A DNA stretch of 64,000 nt from Prochlorococcus sp. MIT 0604 (GCF_000757845.1 NZ_CP007753.1:1-64000); one strand, 5' to 3'; shown: positions 21,240 through 31,498, counted from the first letter of the stretch. Translations and numbers: made by a program. The notes: generated by a model not told the origin, from the sequence alone.

Positions 21240-21555
21240 GGTTTAATCCACCAGTCAAATCATTCATTCTCTCTTTCATAGTTGTAGTAGATAATTCATG
21301 AGCTTTTTGAATAGCTTGTAAAATATTTTGCTCAATCTTTTCTTTATCTGCATTTAAAATATTTTCTTGTACTTCTACCTTTAAAGGAAGTTGGTTTCCA
21401 CTTATCCAGACTTTGATCATTTCATCGTCACTTTTTCCTTCAATTTCCATATTTTCAAGCTCATCTTGTAATTTTTGAGCATCTTGCTGAATTTGTTTAG
21501 CTTTTTTAAAAGCTTCTGTAAGTTGTCCAAAGTTAGGAAGTCCAAAACCCGCCAT
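21205..21555 (-). CDS. YbaB/EbfC nucleoid-associated protein
   Basis: This 116-residue protein begins [20 protein letters not shown] and continues with the K[13 protein letters not shown] helix and a central beta sheet, as in the YbaB/EbfC family of DNA-binding dimers. A role in nucleoid organisation is known for the family. It follows murB-murC on the same strand by 17 bases. Its 3' end overlaps rsgA antisense. Confidence 0.92.
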   Translation of the reverse strand: MAGFGLPNFGQLTEAFKKAKQIQQDAQKLQDELENMEIEGKSDDEMIKVWISGNQLPLKVEVQENILNADKEKIEQNILQAIQKAHELSTTTMKERMNDLTGGLNLNLPGFENSDS

Positions 21556-21572
21556 TTTGTAAAAAAGTTTCT

Positions 21573-22499
21573 TTAGTTAGGATAGTCAAAACCAATCATT
21601 CTTACTTCCGGTTGCAAAAAAATTCCTTTGTTTTGTAGTACTTTTTGTTGAATCACTGTTATTAATTCATAAATATCTTTTGAACTTGCTGAAGAAGTAT
21701 TAATAATAAAATTTGAATGCATTTTAGAAATTTCTGCACCGCCAATTTTAAATCCCTTTAAGCCCACATCATCAATTAATTTTGCTGCATAATTATTTTC
21801 AGGATTTTTAAAAACACTACCAAAACTTGGTTGATCATATGGCTGTGTTTCTGTTTTTAATTTAAGGTTATTTTTGGTTGTTTTAATTAATTGTTCGAGA
21901 TTTCCATTTGGTTCAAAATGTAGTCTTGCACTAATAATTGTAAAATCATTTCTTTGAAAAGAACTAAATCTATACTCAAACTTGATATCTTTTTTTTCAA
22001 TTTCAAGTTTTTCATGAGTTTTATTATTTATAACTTTTACGGAAATCAGATTTTTTGCTAACGATAAATTAGCTGTGCCAGCATTCATATAAATTGCTCC
22101 TCCCAATGTTCCTGGAATTCCAACAGCCCATTCACCTCCTTGCAATCCATTTTTAGCAAGAGAATTAGATAATGTTGGAAGCATGACACCTGCTTCCGCT
22201 TCAACAATTCCAGAATATGGCTCTATCGATAGTGATTTCATTTTTTTTGTACATATAACTAAACCTTTTATGAAAATATTATTTATTAAAAGATTGGAAC
22301 CTGCGCCAATTATTTGGCATCTTTGTTTGTTTAAACTTGCCCATTTTACTAAATATGAAAATTCGTTTAAATTGCTTGGCTCAGCGAAATATTCAGCTGC
22401 TCCTCCCACTTTTATAGTTGTATAACTACTTAGATTATAGTTTTTAGAAAAAATCTTTTTATTCATAAATAAGTTATTTATTTTAATTGTTTTTTCCAT
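21573..22499 (-). CDS. murB: UDP-N-acetylenolpyruvoylglucosamine reductase
   Basis: MurB reduces enolpyruvyl-UDP-GlcNAc to UDP-MurNAc with FAD and NADPH. The FAD-binding N-domain shows [17 protein letters not shown] and GAGSNLLI, and the C-domain shows [10 protein letters not shown] with the catalytic serine. Length is 308. The start overlaps the murC stop by 17 bases, an arrangement frequent in bacteria where murC and murB act in sequence. An alternative internal ATG ([10 protein letters not shown]) would remove the overlap. Confidence 0.95.
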   Translation of the reverse strand: MEKTIKINNLFMNKKIFSKNYNLSSYTTIKVGGAAEYFAEPSNLNEFSYLVKWASLNKQRCQIIGAGSNLLINNIFIKGLVICTKKMKSLSIEPYSGIVEAEAGVMLPTLSNSLAKNGLQGGEWAVGIPGTLGGAIYMNAGTANLSLAKNLISVKVINNKTHEKLEIEKKDIKFEYRFSSFQRNDFTIISARLHFEPNGNLEQLIKTTKNNLKLKTETQPYDQPSFGSVFKNPENNYAAKLIDDVGLKGFKIGGAEISKMHSNFIINTSSASSKDIYELITVIQQKVLQNKGIFLQPEVRMIGFDYPN

Positions 22500-23892
22500 T
22501 TAGAATTGACCAAAAATTATGACAATCTCCAGCCCCCATATTTAAAATTAAATCTCCTTTTTGAGTTAATTCGTAAAAGTTCTTTGTAATTTCATGATAA
22601 TTATTTATATAACTAACATTTTTGTTTTGTTTATAAATCAGATCAGTGATAATTTTCGAAGTAATTCTATCTTCGTTCTCTTCTCCTGCTCCATAAATAC
22701 TGGTTACGTAAATAACATCTGCTTTTGATAATTCTTTAGCGAATTCTTTAGAAAATTGTTTTACTCGAGAGTATCTATGAGGTTGGAATATAGCTATTAA
22801 TCTACTCCTTTTACATTCATTATTATGTTTTTGCTTAATAAATAATCTTCCTAATTTAATAGTTTCTTTTATTTCATTTGGGTGATGTGCATAGTCATCA
22901 TATAAACTTCTTTCTTCTATTTGGCCTCTGAATTCAAATCTTTTTCTTGGTAGTTTAAGATATTTTATATTTTTCTTAATTTCTATAAAATCTATACCTA
23001 TCAATCTTGAAGCTGCTATTGCTGCGGTGATATTAGATAGATTGTGTAATCCTGGAATTGGAATATTTAAACTACTAATAAAATTTCCATTTTCATAATA
23101 TTTTCCAATCGTATATTTTGAGTTCATTTGAGTAGGGATTATTGCATAAGCTACGTTTTTAGTTGTAGTGTTTGACCACTTACTATTAGATATAAAATTA
23201 TTTCTTGTGGTTTCACAATCAAAATTTAATAATAATTTTTGTGAGTTTGTAGCAAAACTTTTAAAAGAAGATATGACTTCACTTAAATTAGAAAAGTGAT
23301 CGCAATGATCAAAATCAATGTTATTGATTATTCCAATGTCAGCTTTATATTTATTAATTGTTCCATCAGATTCATCAACTTCAGCGACTAAGTATTTTGT
23401 ATTTTCTAAATGACAATTAGAGTTGTAAATAGGAATTATTCCTCCAGTTATTGAAGAAGAATCATGTGTACATAACTCAAGTATTGTAGAAAGAAAAGTA
23501 CTGGTTGATGTTTTTCCATGGCTGCCTGCTACTGCCAATACAGTGTAAGTACGCATTAGCATGGCAAGTATTTCTGAACGATGTTTTATTGATAAATTTT
23601 TTTCTCTGCAGTATGAAAATTCTTCATTTTCAGGCTTGATCGCAGAGCTTACAACAAAATTAATCAATTTGTTGGTAAATTTTGAAATTACAAATTCAAT
23701 ATTTTTTCGAACTTGAGAAGTAAAGATCACTGCACCTAATTGTTCTAATTTATTAGTTTCATTGTTTTTAACTAAATCAGATCCTGAAACTGAACAACCT
23801 TTTTTAAGCAAACCTATTGCTAATGCTGACATTCCAATACCTCCTATCCCAATAAAATGAAAATGACTTTTTAAGAGTAATTCTTTTTCCAA
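22483..23892 (-). CDS. murC: UDP-N-acetylmuramate--L-alanine ligase
   Basis: MurC adds L-alanine to UDP-MurNAc, using ATP. The dinucleotide-binding start FHFIGIGGIGMSALA and the ATP loop AGSHGKTSTS (near 122-131) are intact. D-D-Y-A-H-H-P-N-E-I, typical of Mur ligases, appears in the C-terminal half. The length of 469 is normal. It heads a murC-murB-ybaB unit on the minus strand, divergent from gap2. Confidence 0.96.
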   Translation of the reverse strand: MEKELLLKSHFHFIGIGGIGMSALAIGLLKKGCSVSGSDLVKNNETNKLEQLGAVIFTSQVRKNIEFVISKFTNKLINFVVSSAIKPENEEFSYCREKNLSIKHRSEILAMLMRTYTVLAVAGSHGKTSTSTFLSTILELCTHDSSSITGGIIPIYNSNCHLENTKYLVAEVDESDGTINKYKADIGIINNIDFDHCDHFSNLSEVISSFKSFATNSQKLLLNFDCETTRNNFISNSKWSNTTTKNVAYAIIPTQMNSKYTIGKYYENGNFISSLNIPIPGLHNLSNITAAIAASRLIGIDFIEIKKNIKYLKLPRKRFEFRGQIEERSLYDDYAHHPNEIKETIKLGRLFIKQKHNNECKRSRLIAIFQPHRYSRVKQFSKEFAKELSKADVIYVTSIYGAGEENEDRITSKIITDLIYKQNKNVSYINNYHEITKNFYELTQKGDLILNMGAGDCHNFWSILNGKNN

Positions 23893-24020
23893 TGTTTATC
23901 TTTTACTTAAATTAAAATAACTTCTCGGTAAAATTTTGCTAATTTTTCTTAAAAAAAAAGTTTTTTCCCCCTTGAATTAATACAAAACTAGACTTATTTG
24001 CTTAATAAATCAAAAAAACC

Positions 24021-24049
24021 TTACGTTATTGCACAAAATTCAGTATGAT
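24021..24049 (+). promoter_or_regulatory. Candidate gap2 promoter
   Basis: TTACGT (24021-24026) and TATGAT (24044-24049) are spaced by 17 bases and end about 36 bases before the gap2 ATG. The -10 is close to consensus and the -35 is weak. The divergent gap (23893-24085) is the only long upstream region for this highly expressed gene. Confidence 0.35.
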
Positions 24050-24085
24050 CAGCAACTTAGGTTAATCATTTAGAAATTATTTGTT

Positions 24086-25108
24086 ATGACTTTGCGTGTT
24101 GCAATTAACGGCTTTGGCAGAATTGGTCGAAACTTTATGCGTTGTTGGCTTAGTAGAGGGGCTTACACCAATATTGAAGTGGTTGGAATTAACGTTACCT
24201 CTGATCCCAAGACTAATGCTCATCTATTAAAATACGACTCAGTCCTTGGTCAACTTGATGGTGTTGATATTCAGTATACCGATGATACTTTTGTAATTAA
24301 TAACAAAACAATTAAGTGTTTCTCTGATAGAAATCCATTGAATCTCCCATGGAAGGACTGGGGTGTTGATTTGGTTATTGAATCTACTGGAGTTTTTAAT
24401 ACTGATGTAGGTGCGAGTAAGCACTTAGAGGTAGGAGCAAAAAAAGTTATCTTAACTGCTCCTGGTAAAGGCGATGGAGTTGGTACTTATGTGGTAGGAG
24501 TTAATGCCGATACATATACACACAAAGATTATGATATTTTAAGTAATGCCAGCTGTACAACCAACTGTCTAGCGCCAGTAGTTAAAGTTTTAGACCAAAC
24601 TTTTGGTATTAACAAAGGTTTGATGACTACAATTCATAGTTATACAGGGGATCAAAGGATTTTAGATAATAGTCATAGAGATTTAAGAAGAGCTAGAGCC
24701 GCTGCTACAAATATTGTTCCTACTTCTACAGGTGCTGCAAAAGCAGTAGCACTAGTATACCCAGAAATGAAAGGCAAATTAACAGGAATTGCAATGAGAG
24801 TTCCAACTCCTAACGTTTCAGCAGTAGATTTCGTTTTTGAATCTTCTAAATCTGTCACAACCGAAGAAGTTAACAATGCTCTGAAGGAAGCATCTTTAGG
24901 CTCAATGAAAGGCATTATTAAGTATGGAGATGAACCATTAGTGTCTAGCGATTATGCAGGTACTAATGAATCATCAATCGTAGATAGTGACCTAACTATG
25001 TGTATTGGTGATAACCTTGTTAAGGTTCTTGCTTGGTATGATAACGAGTGGGGTTATAGCCAAAGGGTTGTAGATTTAGCAGAGATTGTTGCTAAAAATT
25101 GGGAATAA
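24086..25108 (+). CDS. gap2: Glyceraldehyde-3-phosphate dehydrogenase, Gap2 type
   Basis: Gap2 is the cyanobacterial Calvin-cycle enzyme that uses NADPH or NADH. The Rossmann start [17 protein letters not shown] and the catalytic segment [11 protein letters not shown] with C157 are intact. [20 protein letters not shown] and the ending [11 protein letters not shown] are typical. At 340 residues it is complete and without the C-terminal CP12-like extension of plant GapB. It ends one base before the convergent thiL stop. Assignment to gap2 rather than glycolytic gap1 is from sequence memory. Confidence 0.95.
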   Translation: MTLRVAINGFGRIGRNFMRCWLSRGAYTNIEVVGINVTSDPKTNAHLLKYDSVLGQLDGVDIQYTDDTFVINNKTIKCFSDRNPLNLPWKDWGVDLVIESTGVFNTDVGASKHLEVGAKKVILTAPGKGDGVGTYVVGVNADTYTHKDYDILSNASCTTNCLAPVVKVLDQTFGINKGLMTTIHSYTGDQRILDNSHRDLRRARAAATNIVPTSTGAAKAVALVYPEMKGKLTGIAMRVPTPNVSAVDFVFESSKSVTTEEVNNALKEASLGSMKGIIKYGDEPLVSSDYAGTNESSIVDSDLTMCIGDNLVKVLAWYDNEWGYSQRVVDLAEIVAKNWE

Positions 25109-26095
25109 TTAAAAGTGCTTGAAAGGTGTGTTCATCAATAATTGATTTTTATTTTTATCTTTAAAATCTATTGATGCTTCACCAGTAGTGAAATAACCGA
25201 TCTCGTAAATATTTTTATCAAGTTTAGATAAATTTTCTGCCCATTTTTTGGGCAATGAGAAAACTAATTCATAATCTTCTCCTCCAAAAAAATAGTATTC
25301 GTCCCATTTATCTCCCTTAGGCCAATCCTTATCTTTAGGTATTTTTTCATAGTTTATGATCGCTTTGCAGTTGCTAGCTATTGCTAAATCTTGTAAGGCT
25401 TGAAATAGGCCATCACTGCTATCAGTACATCCTATTCTCCTTATATTTTTATTGGAGCGAGTTTTGAGGAGATTATTTAGAAAATTAGGGTAAACTCTAG
25501 GGCGACAAAAATGTTCAATAGACTTAATGATTAATCTTTCATTAAGAGAAAATTCATTATCGAAATTAATTTTATTTTGTATCAAAAATCCCAGCTTGCT
25601 AAGACCATGAATTCCTGTAGTTAAGATTATATCTCCTGGGTTACATGCGTTTCTTCTTAATTCAAGCTCACCTTGAATTCCAAAGGCCGTAATTGAAATG
25701 ATTTTTTCGTTCCCCTTTGAGCAATCTCCTCCTAGAATCAATCCGCCATATTCTTTTAATGCTTTATTTATTCCTTTGTATACTTCTTCAACCCAAATCC
25801 ACTCAGTTTTAACAGGTAGAACTAGGCTTATTGTAATACCAATAGTTTTCTTGCTTCCACTAGATAATAAGTCAGAGATGTTGCTTACAACTGCTTTCCA
25901 CCCAAGGTCTTGAGGACAAATACTAGTGTCATTGAAATGAACATTTTCCACTAAAGAATCAGTATTAACAAGTAAATTTTCATTTTTAGTTTTGATTAAA
26001 GCGCAATCATCTGAAACTTGATTTTTAGGCATAAATTTTCCTAGCCTATTTATCAATTCTTTTTCTCCTATATCTTCTAATATTTCTTTATGCAT
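25109..26095 (-). CDS. thiL: Thiamine-monophosphate kinase
   Basis: ThiL phosphorylates thiamine monophosphate to thiamine diphosphate. The N-terminal metal site reads DDCALIKTKNENLLVNTDSLVENVHF, the glycine-rich loop LILGGDCSKG and the G-C-T-D-S-S-D-G-L motif follow, and G-G-E-D-Y-E-L-V-F is near the end. Length is 328. Its start overlaps the cyclophilin stop by eight bases, so the two are co-transcribed. Confidence 0.94.
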   Translation of the reverse strand: MHKEILEDIGEKELINRLGKFMPKNQVSDDCALIKTKNENLLVNTDSLVENVHFNDTSICPQDLGWKAVVSNISDLLSSGSKKTIGITISLVLPVKTEWIWVEEVYKGINKALKEYGGLILGGDCSKGNEKIISITAFGIQGELELRRNACNPGDIILTTGIHGLSKLGFLIQNKINFDNEFSLNERLIIKSIEHFCRPRVYPNFLNNLLKTRSNKNIRRIGCTDSSDGLFQALQDLAIASNCKAIINYEKIPKDKDWPKGDKWDEYYFFGGEDYELVFSLPKKWAENLSKLDKNIYEIGYFTTGEASIDFKDKNKNQLLMNTPFKHF

Positions 26096-27179
26096 TTATT
26101 TTGAGGTTTTCAATCCCTTCTAAAACATCAATCGAAATTATTGTGTCATCTTTAGTAAGCTCTTCTAATACATCAAATCCATCTACAACGTAACCAAAGG
26201 CAGCATTCCTCCCGTCAATTAAATTGCGACCCGCTGGATTTAATTCTGCTTCATATAAAAAGAAGAAAAATTGCGATGACCCATCATCAACTGCGGCATT
26301 CGAATGGGACCATCCTAAAGTTCCAAGTGTTGCAAAAGGTAATGTTGGCGTCTCTGTGTAAAGACCTAAATCTTCAAAAGTTTGATTGTAAAAAGTATCT
26401 TGTTCATCAGGAATTCTTATTTCTAAGGGAACGTGACGTTCTTCGTTTGTTTCAGGATCTATGTAACCAATATCATCACCAATTGGATCACCTGTTTGCA
26501 GTACAAAAAATTCTTCTGCTCTGTTAATGGGTAAATCTTTGTAGAAGTTTTTTGAAGATAAATCTATAAATGCTCCTGCTGTAAGAGGAGCGTTAAATCC
26601 ATCAACAATTGCTTGCATATCTCCTTTGGAGGTTTTTATATTGACTTTTGCTCTGCCCAGTAATCTTGGTAAATTATCAAATTCATGGGGAATAGAGTAT
26701 GGAAATTCTTTTGGTAGAAAATATTCTTCTAATCCACCTATTTTATCTAAAGCATTTCTTCGAGTAGCTATAAACGAGTATTTATCCTTTGATTTAGAGT
26801 AATCTTGAAGGCTATCAAAATTTTCTTTGAGTTCTAAAAATGTTTTTTCAGCAATCTTCTTTTTATCTTTTGGTAATTCTTGAATAATTTTACTTTGGTA
26901 TTTTTTTAGCAAAGATTGACATTTTGTAACAGTTTTCGTAAGAGCGGGCCATCTTCCTCCTCTTACAAAGTCACTAGTTTCTTCCAATTTGTGTTGAATT
27001 TCTTGTAACTCAACTTGCTTTATAGGGAGTGCGTTTCTGAGGATTGCATTAGGGTCTTTTACTGCATTTCCAGTAGGTAAATCAGCTAATACTTGAATAG
27101 GTTTTAAAAGAAAAACCTGTAAAATTACAATCGATAGAATTAAGAAAAGTTTGTTCTGATTTGATAAGAATTTTTGCAT
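26088..27179 (-). CDS. Lumenal cyclophilin, CYP38/TLP40-like
   Basis: The N-terminus has an export signal (hydrophobic residues about 10-32, ending VLA). A helical bundle domain (about 40-165) is followed by a divergent cyclophilin-type isomerase domain with D-G-S-S-Q-F-F-F and N-L-I-D-G-R-N-A-A-F-G-Y-V. This two-domain layout is that of plant CYP38/TLP40 and its cyanobacterial homologues, which assist photosystem II assembly in the thylakoid lumen. Catalytic residues of the isomerase are altered in that family, so it may be a chaperone more than an enzyme. The efp gene lies divergently. Confidence 0.9.
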   Translation of the reverse strand: MQKFLSNQNKLFLILSIVILQVFLLKPIQVLADLPTGNAVKDPNAILRNALPIKQVELQEIQHKLEETSDFVRGGRWPALTKTVTKCQSLLKKYQSKIIQELPKDKKKIAEKTFLELKENFDSLQDYSKSKDKYSFIATRRNALDKIGGLEEYFLPKEFPYSIPHEFDNLPRLLGRAKVNIKTSKGDMQAIVDGFNAPLTAGAFIDLSSKNFYKDLPINRAEEFFVLQTGDPIGDDIGYIDPETNEERHVPLEIRIPDEQDTFYNQTFEDLGLYTETPTLPFATLGTLGWSHSNAAVDDGSSQFFFFLYEAELNPAGRNLIDGRNAAFGYVVDGFDVLEELTKDDTIISIDVLEGIENLKINA

Positions 27180-27223
27180 AGAACTCTTGCAGGTTTATGA
27201 TCCTGGGGGGATGTAATACAGGA

Positions 27224-27784
27224 ATGATTTCCAGTAACGATTTTCGCACAGGTACTACCATCGAATTGGATGGACAAGTTTGGCGTGTTGTAGAATTTCT
27301 ACATGTTAAGCCTGGTAAGGGTTCTGCTTTCGTACGAACAAAATTAAAATCAGTTCAAAGCGGCAACGTTGTTGAAAAAACTTTTCGAGCCGGAGAATCA
27401 GTACAGCAGGCTATCCTTGAGAAGTCTAACCTGCAGCATACTTATGTGGAGTCTGGTGATTATGTTTTTATGGATATGACAAGTTTTGAAGAGACAAGAC
27501 TCACCTCTGAACAAATCGGTAAAGGCGCAAAGTATTTGAAAGAGGGAATGGAGGTTAATGTAATTTTCCATAATGGTAAAGTTTTAGAAGTAGAACTTCC
27601 AATATCTATTACTTTGAAAGTTACAGAGACTGATCCAGGAGTTAAAGGTGACACTGCTAGTGGGGGCACGAAACCAGCTATTCTAGAAACAGGTGCTCAA
27701 GTTATGGTTCCTTTATTTATTTCTGTGGGAGAAATGATTAAAGTTGATACTCGAAATGACACTTATCTTGGACGTGAAAATTAA
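27224..27784 (+). CDS. efp: Elongation factor P
   Basis: EF-P relieves ribosome stalling at polyproline stretches. The 186-residue product from ATG 27224 starts [18 protein letters not shown] and holds the conserved tip loop [12 protein letters not shown], whose lysine is the modification site in many bacteria. The frame remains open nine codons upstream, but the ATG at 27224 fits the family N-terminus. The stop overlaps the accB start (TAATG), a common efp-accB coupling. Confidence 0.96.
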   Translation: MISSNDFRTGTTIELDGQVWRVVEFLHVKPGKGSAFVRTKLKSVQSGNVVEKTFRAGESVQQAILEKSNLQHTYVESGDYVFMDMTSFEETRLTSEQIGKGAKYLKEGMEVNVIFHNGKVLEVELPISITLKVTETDPGVKGDTASGGTKPAILETGAQVMVPLFISVGEMIKVDTRNDTYLGREN

Positions 27785-28290
27785 TGGCTATGAAATTAGA
27801 TCATGATGACTTAGATCGCTTAATAGAGAAAATCTCTAAAAGTGATATACAAGAGTTCTCGCTAGAGGGAGAAGATTTTAAGCTCGAAATAAAAAGGAAT
27901 GTATTTGATCAGAATCAAGTTATTAATAATTTAGTTTCTAATACTTCATTTGATAAGCAGACAATTGCTAATCAAAAAACTATTAATGATAATATCCCAG
28001 TTGTTAATGAGCCTGAAGCGCCTCAGGTGGCACCCCCAGGACGTTCTGACCTAACTGAAATTACTTCTCCTATGGTTGGTACATTTTATAGGGCTGCAGC
28101 GCCTGGTGAGGAGCCATTTGTTGAAGTAGGGAATAACGTTAAGGTTGGTCAAACTATTTGTATTTTGGAAGCAATGAAGTTAATGAATGAAATTGAATCT
28201 GAATTTAACGCTGAAATAGTAGAGATTCTCGTTGAAAATGGGACACCAGTTGAATTTGGTCAAGTTTTAATGCGTGTTAAGCAATCTTGA
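27784..28290 (+). CDS. accB: Biotin carboxyl carrier protein of acetyl-CoA carboxylase
   Basis: AccB carries the biotin that shuttles carboxyl groups in fatty-acid synthesis. The biotinyl domain has EAMKLMNEIES with the biotin-accepting lysine at 132. It is preceded by the proline-rich linker EAPQVAPPGRSD and the thumb region S-P-M-V-G-T-F-Y-R-A-A-A-P-G. Length is 168. It is translationally coupled to efp and overlaps the convergent pdxA end by 24 bases. Confidence 0.96.
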   Translation: MAMKLDHDDLDRLIEKISKSDIQEFSLEGEDFKLEIKRNVFDQNQVINNLVSNTSFDKQTIANQKTINDNIPVVNEPEAPQVAPPGRSDLTEITSPMVGTFYRAAAPGEEPFVEVGNNVKVGQTICILEAMKLMNEIESEFNAEIVEILVENGTPVEFGQVLMRVKQS

Positions 28291-29301
28291 ATTGTTAGTC
28301 ATTTCTATAGCAGCTTTTATAGCTTCAATCATGCTTTGAGATTGAGCAATGCCTTTGCCAGCAATATCAAATCCCGTTCCATGATCCGGAGATGTTCTTA
28401 TAAAAGGTAAACCGATTGTTGTATTAACAGAGTAATTAAGAGCTATCACTTTCATTGGTATTAAACCTTGATCATGATACATAGCAAGAATGCCATCGTG
28501 CTGATCAGCATCTTTTTCATTCCATGCTTTTACGGAAGAATTCCAGCAACTATCTGGTGACAAAGGTCCTAATAATTTAATATCTCTATTCTTTTCATTC
28601 CATGCAATCAATGCATCATTGAGCCAATCTTTTTCTTCACTACCCAAAATCCCCTCCTCGCCAGCATGAGGGTTTAATCCCGCTATTTTTAACTTGGGTT
28701 TATCAATATAGCTACTACAAAAATCTTTGAAAAGGTCTAATTTAGAATGGATCAAATTTGTAGTTAATTGCTTGGGAACCTCACAAAGAGGTATGTGAGT
28801 TGTAGCGAGAAGGGTATTGAATCTCCAACCTGTGATTGGTGATTTTGCTGTGAATAACATTCCAACATTTTTAATTCCACACGATTTTGCTAAAACTTCA
28901 GTTTGTCCAGAGAAGTGATGACCTGCTATTGACCATGATTTCTTGCAGATTGGTCCAGTTACAAGTGCTGAATTACGATTTTGTTTTACAATTTCAATAG
29001 CTTTTGTTAAGTAATAGAAACTTGAATCACCGTAACTTGATTTAGGGTTATTATTTGATGAAGCAATTTCGAGATCATAAATTTTTAGAGAATTTGGATT
29101 AGCTAGTTTTTCTAAACCAAGAGACTTGAGGTGATTATATGTATTTAATAGATTTTTTTTAGAACCTACCAATGTAAAGTCAATATTGTTAGGTATTTCA
29201 TTAGAACAAAGTGCTTTTAAGATTATTTCGGGTCCAATACCTGACTCATCTCCGACGCTTATGACGACCTTCAATTCTTTATTTGTATTCTGAAAGTTCA
29301 T
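28267..29301 (-). CDS. pdxA: 4-hydroxythreonine-4-phosphate dehydrogenase
   Basis: PdxA oxidises 4-phosphohydroxy-threonine in the DXP-dependent pyridoxal phosphate route. The protein opens with VVISVGDESGIGPEIILKAL, contains T-G-P-I-C-K-K and A-G-L-N-P-H-A-G-E-G-G-like metal-site residues (here HAGEEGILG), and ends with the Y-H-D-Q-G-L-I-P-M-K, R-T-S-P-D-H-G-T-G-F-D-I-A-G-K motifs. Length is 344. It is downstream of the epimerase-like gene by 25 bases. Confidence 0.95.
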   Translation of the reverse strand: MNFQNTNKELKVVISVGDESGIGPEIILKALCSNEIPNNIDFTLVGSKKNLLNTYNHLKSLGLEKLANPNSLKIYDLEIASSNNNPKSSYGDSSFYYLTKAIEIVKQNRNSALVTGPICKKSWSIAGHHFSGQTEVLAKSCGIKNVGMLFTAKSPITGWRFNTLLATTHIPLCEVPKQLTTNLIHSKLDLFKDFCSSYIDKPKLKIAGLNPHAGEEGILGSEEKDWLNDALIAWNEKNRDIKLLGPLSPDSCWNSSVKAWNEKDADQHDGILAMYHDQGLIPMKVIALNYSVNTTIGLPFIRTSPDHGTGFDIAGKGIAQSQSMIEAIKAAIEMTNNSRLLNTH

Positions 29302-29326
29302 AAAGAGTTTTTGATTTTATTTTTTT

Positions 29327-30205
29327 TTAACTATTTAAATAGCAATTTTTTAAGCCTATTTTATAGTTTTTATAAATTAGTTTATATCCAAGTGTTTCGC
29401 ATAAAAGTTTATTCGAAACTCTTCTATTTTCCATCCAAAAAGATTGAGCGATAGGTGATAATTCCTCTTTTGCATCCTCAAATAAAATTGGCTTTGGCAT
29501 TGTTAAACCAATTAAATCGTAGCAATACTGCATAACTTCTATTTGAGAACAGGGTTCATCATCTGCAATATTAATAATTTGGTAAAACTTTAAAGAATTT
29601 TTATTTTGTAAAAGATAGATAATTGCATTTGTTATGTCAGCAACATGGACTCTTGAGAATACCTGATTTTTTTTCGATATAACACGAATTTTTTTATTTT
29701 TTATTGCTTCAAAAGTGGATCTTCCGGGTCCATAAATACCAGGTAACCTAAAAATTTGTACAGGTAATCCAGATTCAATCCATTTTTTTTCACAATTTAA
29801 TCTATTATGACTTCTTTTTTGAATAGGTTCAGGCTGATCTATCTCAGAAACCCAACCACCTTTTGTGTTCCCATATACTCCTGTGGTAGATAAATATCCA
29901 ATCCATTCAAGGGGTAAATCTTGTAGTTTACTTTGAAGGCTTTCTAATACAGGATCCTTACCATTTTTGTCAGGAGGTATGCAACTAAGTATATGAGTGA
30001 CTCCATCAAAAATTTTTGCATCAGGAACTACACAGGTTTCACTATTGAAAACAAAACTATTAGGATCTCTGCTTGTAGATCTTGAGCTTGTTAAAACAGT
30101 GCAACCGAGTTTTTTAATAGTTTTTGCAAAAAAACTACCGCTAAAACCACATCCTAAGATTAAAAATTTATTTTTATTTCCAAGTAAACTTGCAGGCTTC
30201 TTCAT
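29327..30205 (-). CDS. NAD(P)-dependent epimerase/dehydratase family protein
   Basis: The N-terminus KFLILGCGFSGSFFAKTIKKLG is a Rossmann dinucleotide-binding loop. STTGVYG followed by V-S-E-I-D and F-R-L-P-G-I-Y-G-P-G fit the extended SDR family, in the YeeZ-like subgroup. The catalytic tyrosine would be that of GVYG. The substrate is unknown. It shares a strand with pdxA and probably its transcript. Confidence 0.85.
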   Translation of the reverse strand: MKKPASLLGNKNKFLILGCGFSGSFFAKTIKKLGCTVLTSSRSTSRDPNSFVFNSETCVVPDAKIFDGVTHILSCIPPDKNGKDPVLESLQSKLQDLPLEWIGYLSTTGVYGNTKGGWVSEIDQPEPIQKRSHNRLNCEKKWIESGLPVQIFRLPGIYGPGRSTFEAIKNKKIRVISKKNQVFSRVHVADITNAIIYLLQNKNSLKFYQIINIADDEPCSQIEVMQYCYDLIGLTMPKPILFEDAKEELSPIAQSFWMENRRVSNKLLCETLGYKLIYKNYKIGLKNCYLNS

Positions 30206-30237
30206 GCTGGGTTAAGGTAGTACATATGTATTAATTG

Positions 30238-30468
30238 ATGATGAAGACAGCTTTTAAGCCAAATTTAAAAACAAAAACATTCTTTGTTAGCAAAAGTTAT
30301 CCCCGTCTTAAAGAAAAAGAAGTTAGTTTAGTTAGTTTTAAATTCTACCAAAAATTATTTGTCTTTCTAATTGCTTTTTCGACAATTTTAATATTCCCAG
30401 AATCCCCAAAAGAATTGGAAAATATATGTGAGAGTTATAATACTAGAACAATATGTAATGTTTGGTAG
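30238..30468 (+). CDS. Small conserved picocyanobacterial protein
   Basis: This protein of about 76 residues has one hydrophobic segment (about residues 40-57) and a conserved-looking end, ENICESYNTRTICNVW, with two cysteines. The in-frame TTG at 30235 is followed by two ATGs; the first ATG is used here. I recall similar short proteins in Prochlorococcus, but no function. It ends exactly where the convergent HNH gene ends. Confidence 0.65.
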   Translation: MMKTAFKPNLKTKTFFVSKSYPRLKEKEVSLVSFKFYQKLFVFLIAFSTILIFPESPKELENICESYNTRTICNVW

Positions 30469-30870
30469 TCAAGCTGCTTTATATTCTGATTCGTCTTTTT
30501 TGTAATTATTATTTTTTAGCTTAAAATTAGGATTAGCCCATTGCAGTAATCTAATAGCTAATCTTAAATCTCCTTCTAACCAAGCTCTTATAGCCATCGC
30601 TCTACGAGGGTCATAAAATTTTTGCCTTCTATACCAATACAAAGCATTTTCATCTGATTTATCCCCATTACAGGAAAGACATGCAGGCACGCAGTTTTCT
30701 GTTGTACTTAGGCCTCCTTGGCATCGTGGTATTACATGGTCAATAGATTCAGATGGTTTTCCGCAATATATGCAACTTTTTCCTGTAAACCTATGAATAG
30801 ATTTTCGCCATTGTCTAAATCTGAACTTAGGACATAAGTCCTCTAAAAACACCGCATCATTAATATGCAT
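30469..30870 (-). CDS. HNH endonuclease family protein
   Basis: The HNH fold is complete: zinc cysteines at C33 and C36 (CIYCGKP), catalytic D44-H45 (IDHVIPRCQGG), N59, and the second cysteine pair C64 and C67 (ACLSCNGDKS). A helical extension rich in tryptophan and arginine follows. The 133-residue protein is of a type widespread as a single-copy gene in cyanobacteria, so it is probably a resident gene with a DNA-processing role and not a homing enzyme. Nothing mobile surrounds it. Confidence 0.88.
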   Translation of the reverse strand: MHINDAVFLEDLCPKFRFRQWRKSIHRFTGKSCIYCGKPSESIDHVIPRCQGGLSTTENCVPACLSCNGDKSDENALYWYRRQKFYDPRRAMAIRAWLEGDLRLAIRLLQWANPNFKLKNNNYKKDESEYKAA

Positions 30871-31033
30871 TCAGAATATTTAGTTAAATAAATAATGGCT
30901 TGAATATATTAAAAGTCAATAATTATTGATGCTTTTTAGCCTAAATTTGCCATTAAAAATATTTTTTCGTGTGTTTAGATACAAAATAGTATTTAGTAAA
31001 TTTCGAAAAATTATTATCTTTCAAAAAACTTGA

Positions 31034-31498
31034 TTAATAACTATATCTATCAAGTGTTTCATCAGTAAATTCTTCAGAAATTTCTTTATTAGTTTCTTCT
31101 AATTCTTTTTCTAATTTTTTTCTTTTGTCTTCTCTATTCTTTGCTTCTGTTGCTTTTCTTTTTTCTTCTTTTTCTAAATCTCGTATTAGTTTTCTATTTG
31201 GATGAAGATTATCTAAATATTCAACGCAATAACTAAATTTTTCTCTTTCTCTTATAACTGTTTCCGTAATTTGCGCTGCTGCATTTTTAGGTGAAACTTT
31301 GAATAATCCTCCCTTTTGTTTTTTTATATATGTATAAGCTGCATCCCAGCTACTTTCATGGTCATTTCCGGCATCTCTCATAGCACAAAAAATTTCTGCC
31401 CCAAATGAACTTGCATTTACTTTTGGAGTAATAAGGGTTAGAGAAGTGAAAATTCCCAACGCTAAAAATATTAATTTTTTATTCTTAAATCTTTGCAT
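31034..31498 (-). CDS. Secreted conserved hypothetical protein
   Basis: The N-terminus is a signal peptide (residues about 1-29, ending VNA). The mature part starts SSFGAEIFCAMRDAGNDHESSW, with two cysteines (C38 and one near 91), and ends in a highly charged coiled-coil-like tail. I recognise the CAMR-x-x-G-x-x-H-E-x-S-W pattern as recurrent in marine picocyanobacteria but know no function. It stands alone, on the same strand as the HNH gene. Confidence 0.75.
   Translation of the reverse strand: MQRFKNKKLIFLALGIFTSLTLITPKVNASSFGAEIFCAMRDAGNDHESSWDAAYTYIKKQKGGLFKVSPKNAAAQITETVIREREKFSYCVEYLDNLHPNRKLIRDLEKEEKRKATEAKNREDKRKKLEKELEETNKEISEEFTDETLDRYSY

Noticed and set aside
30469-30870. HNH gene as a homing or mobile element
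   Set aside because: No interrupted gene, repeats or duplicated ends around it; the type is a common resident gene in cyanobacteria.
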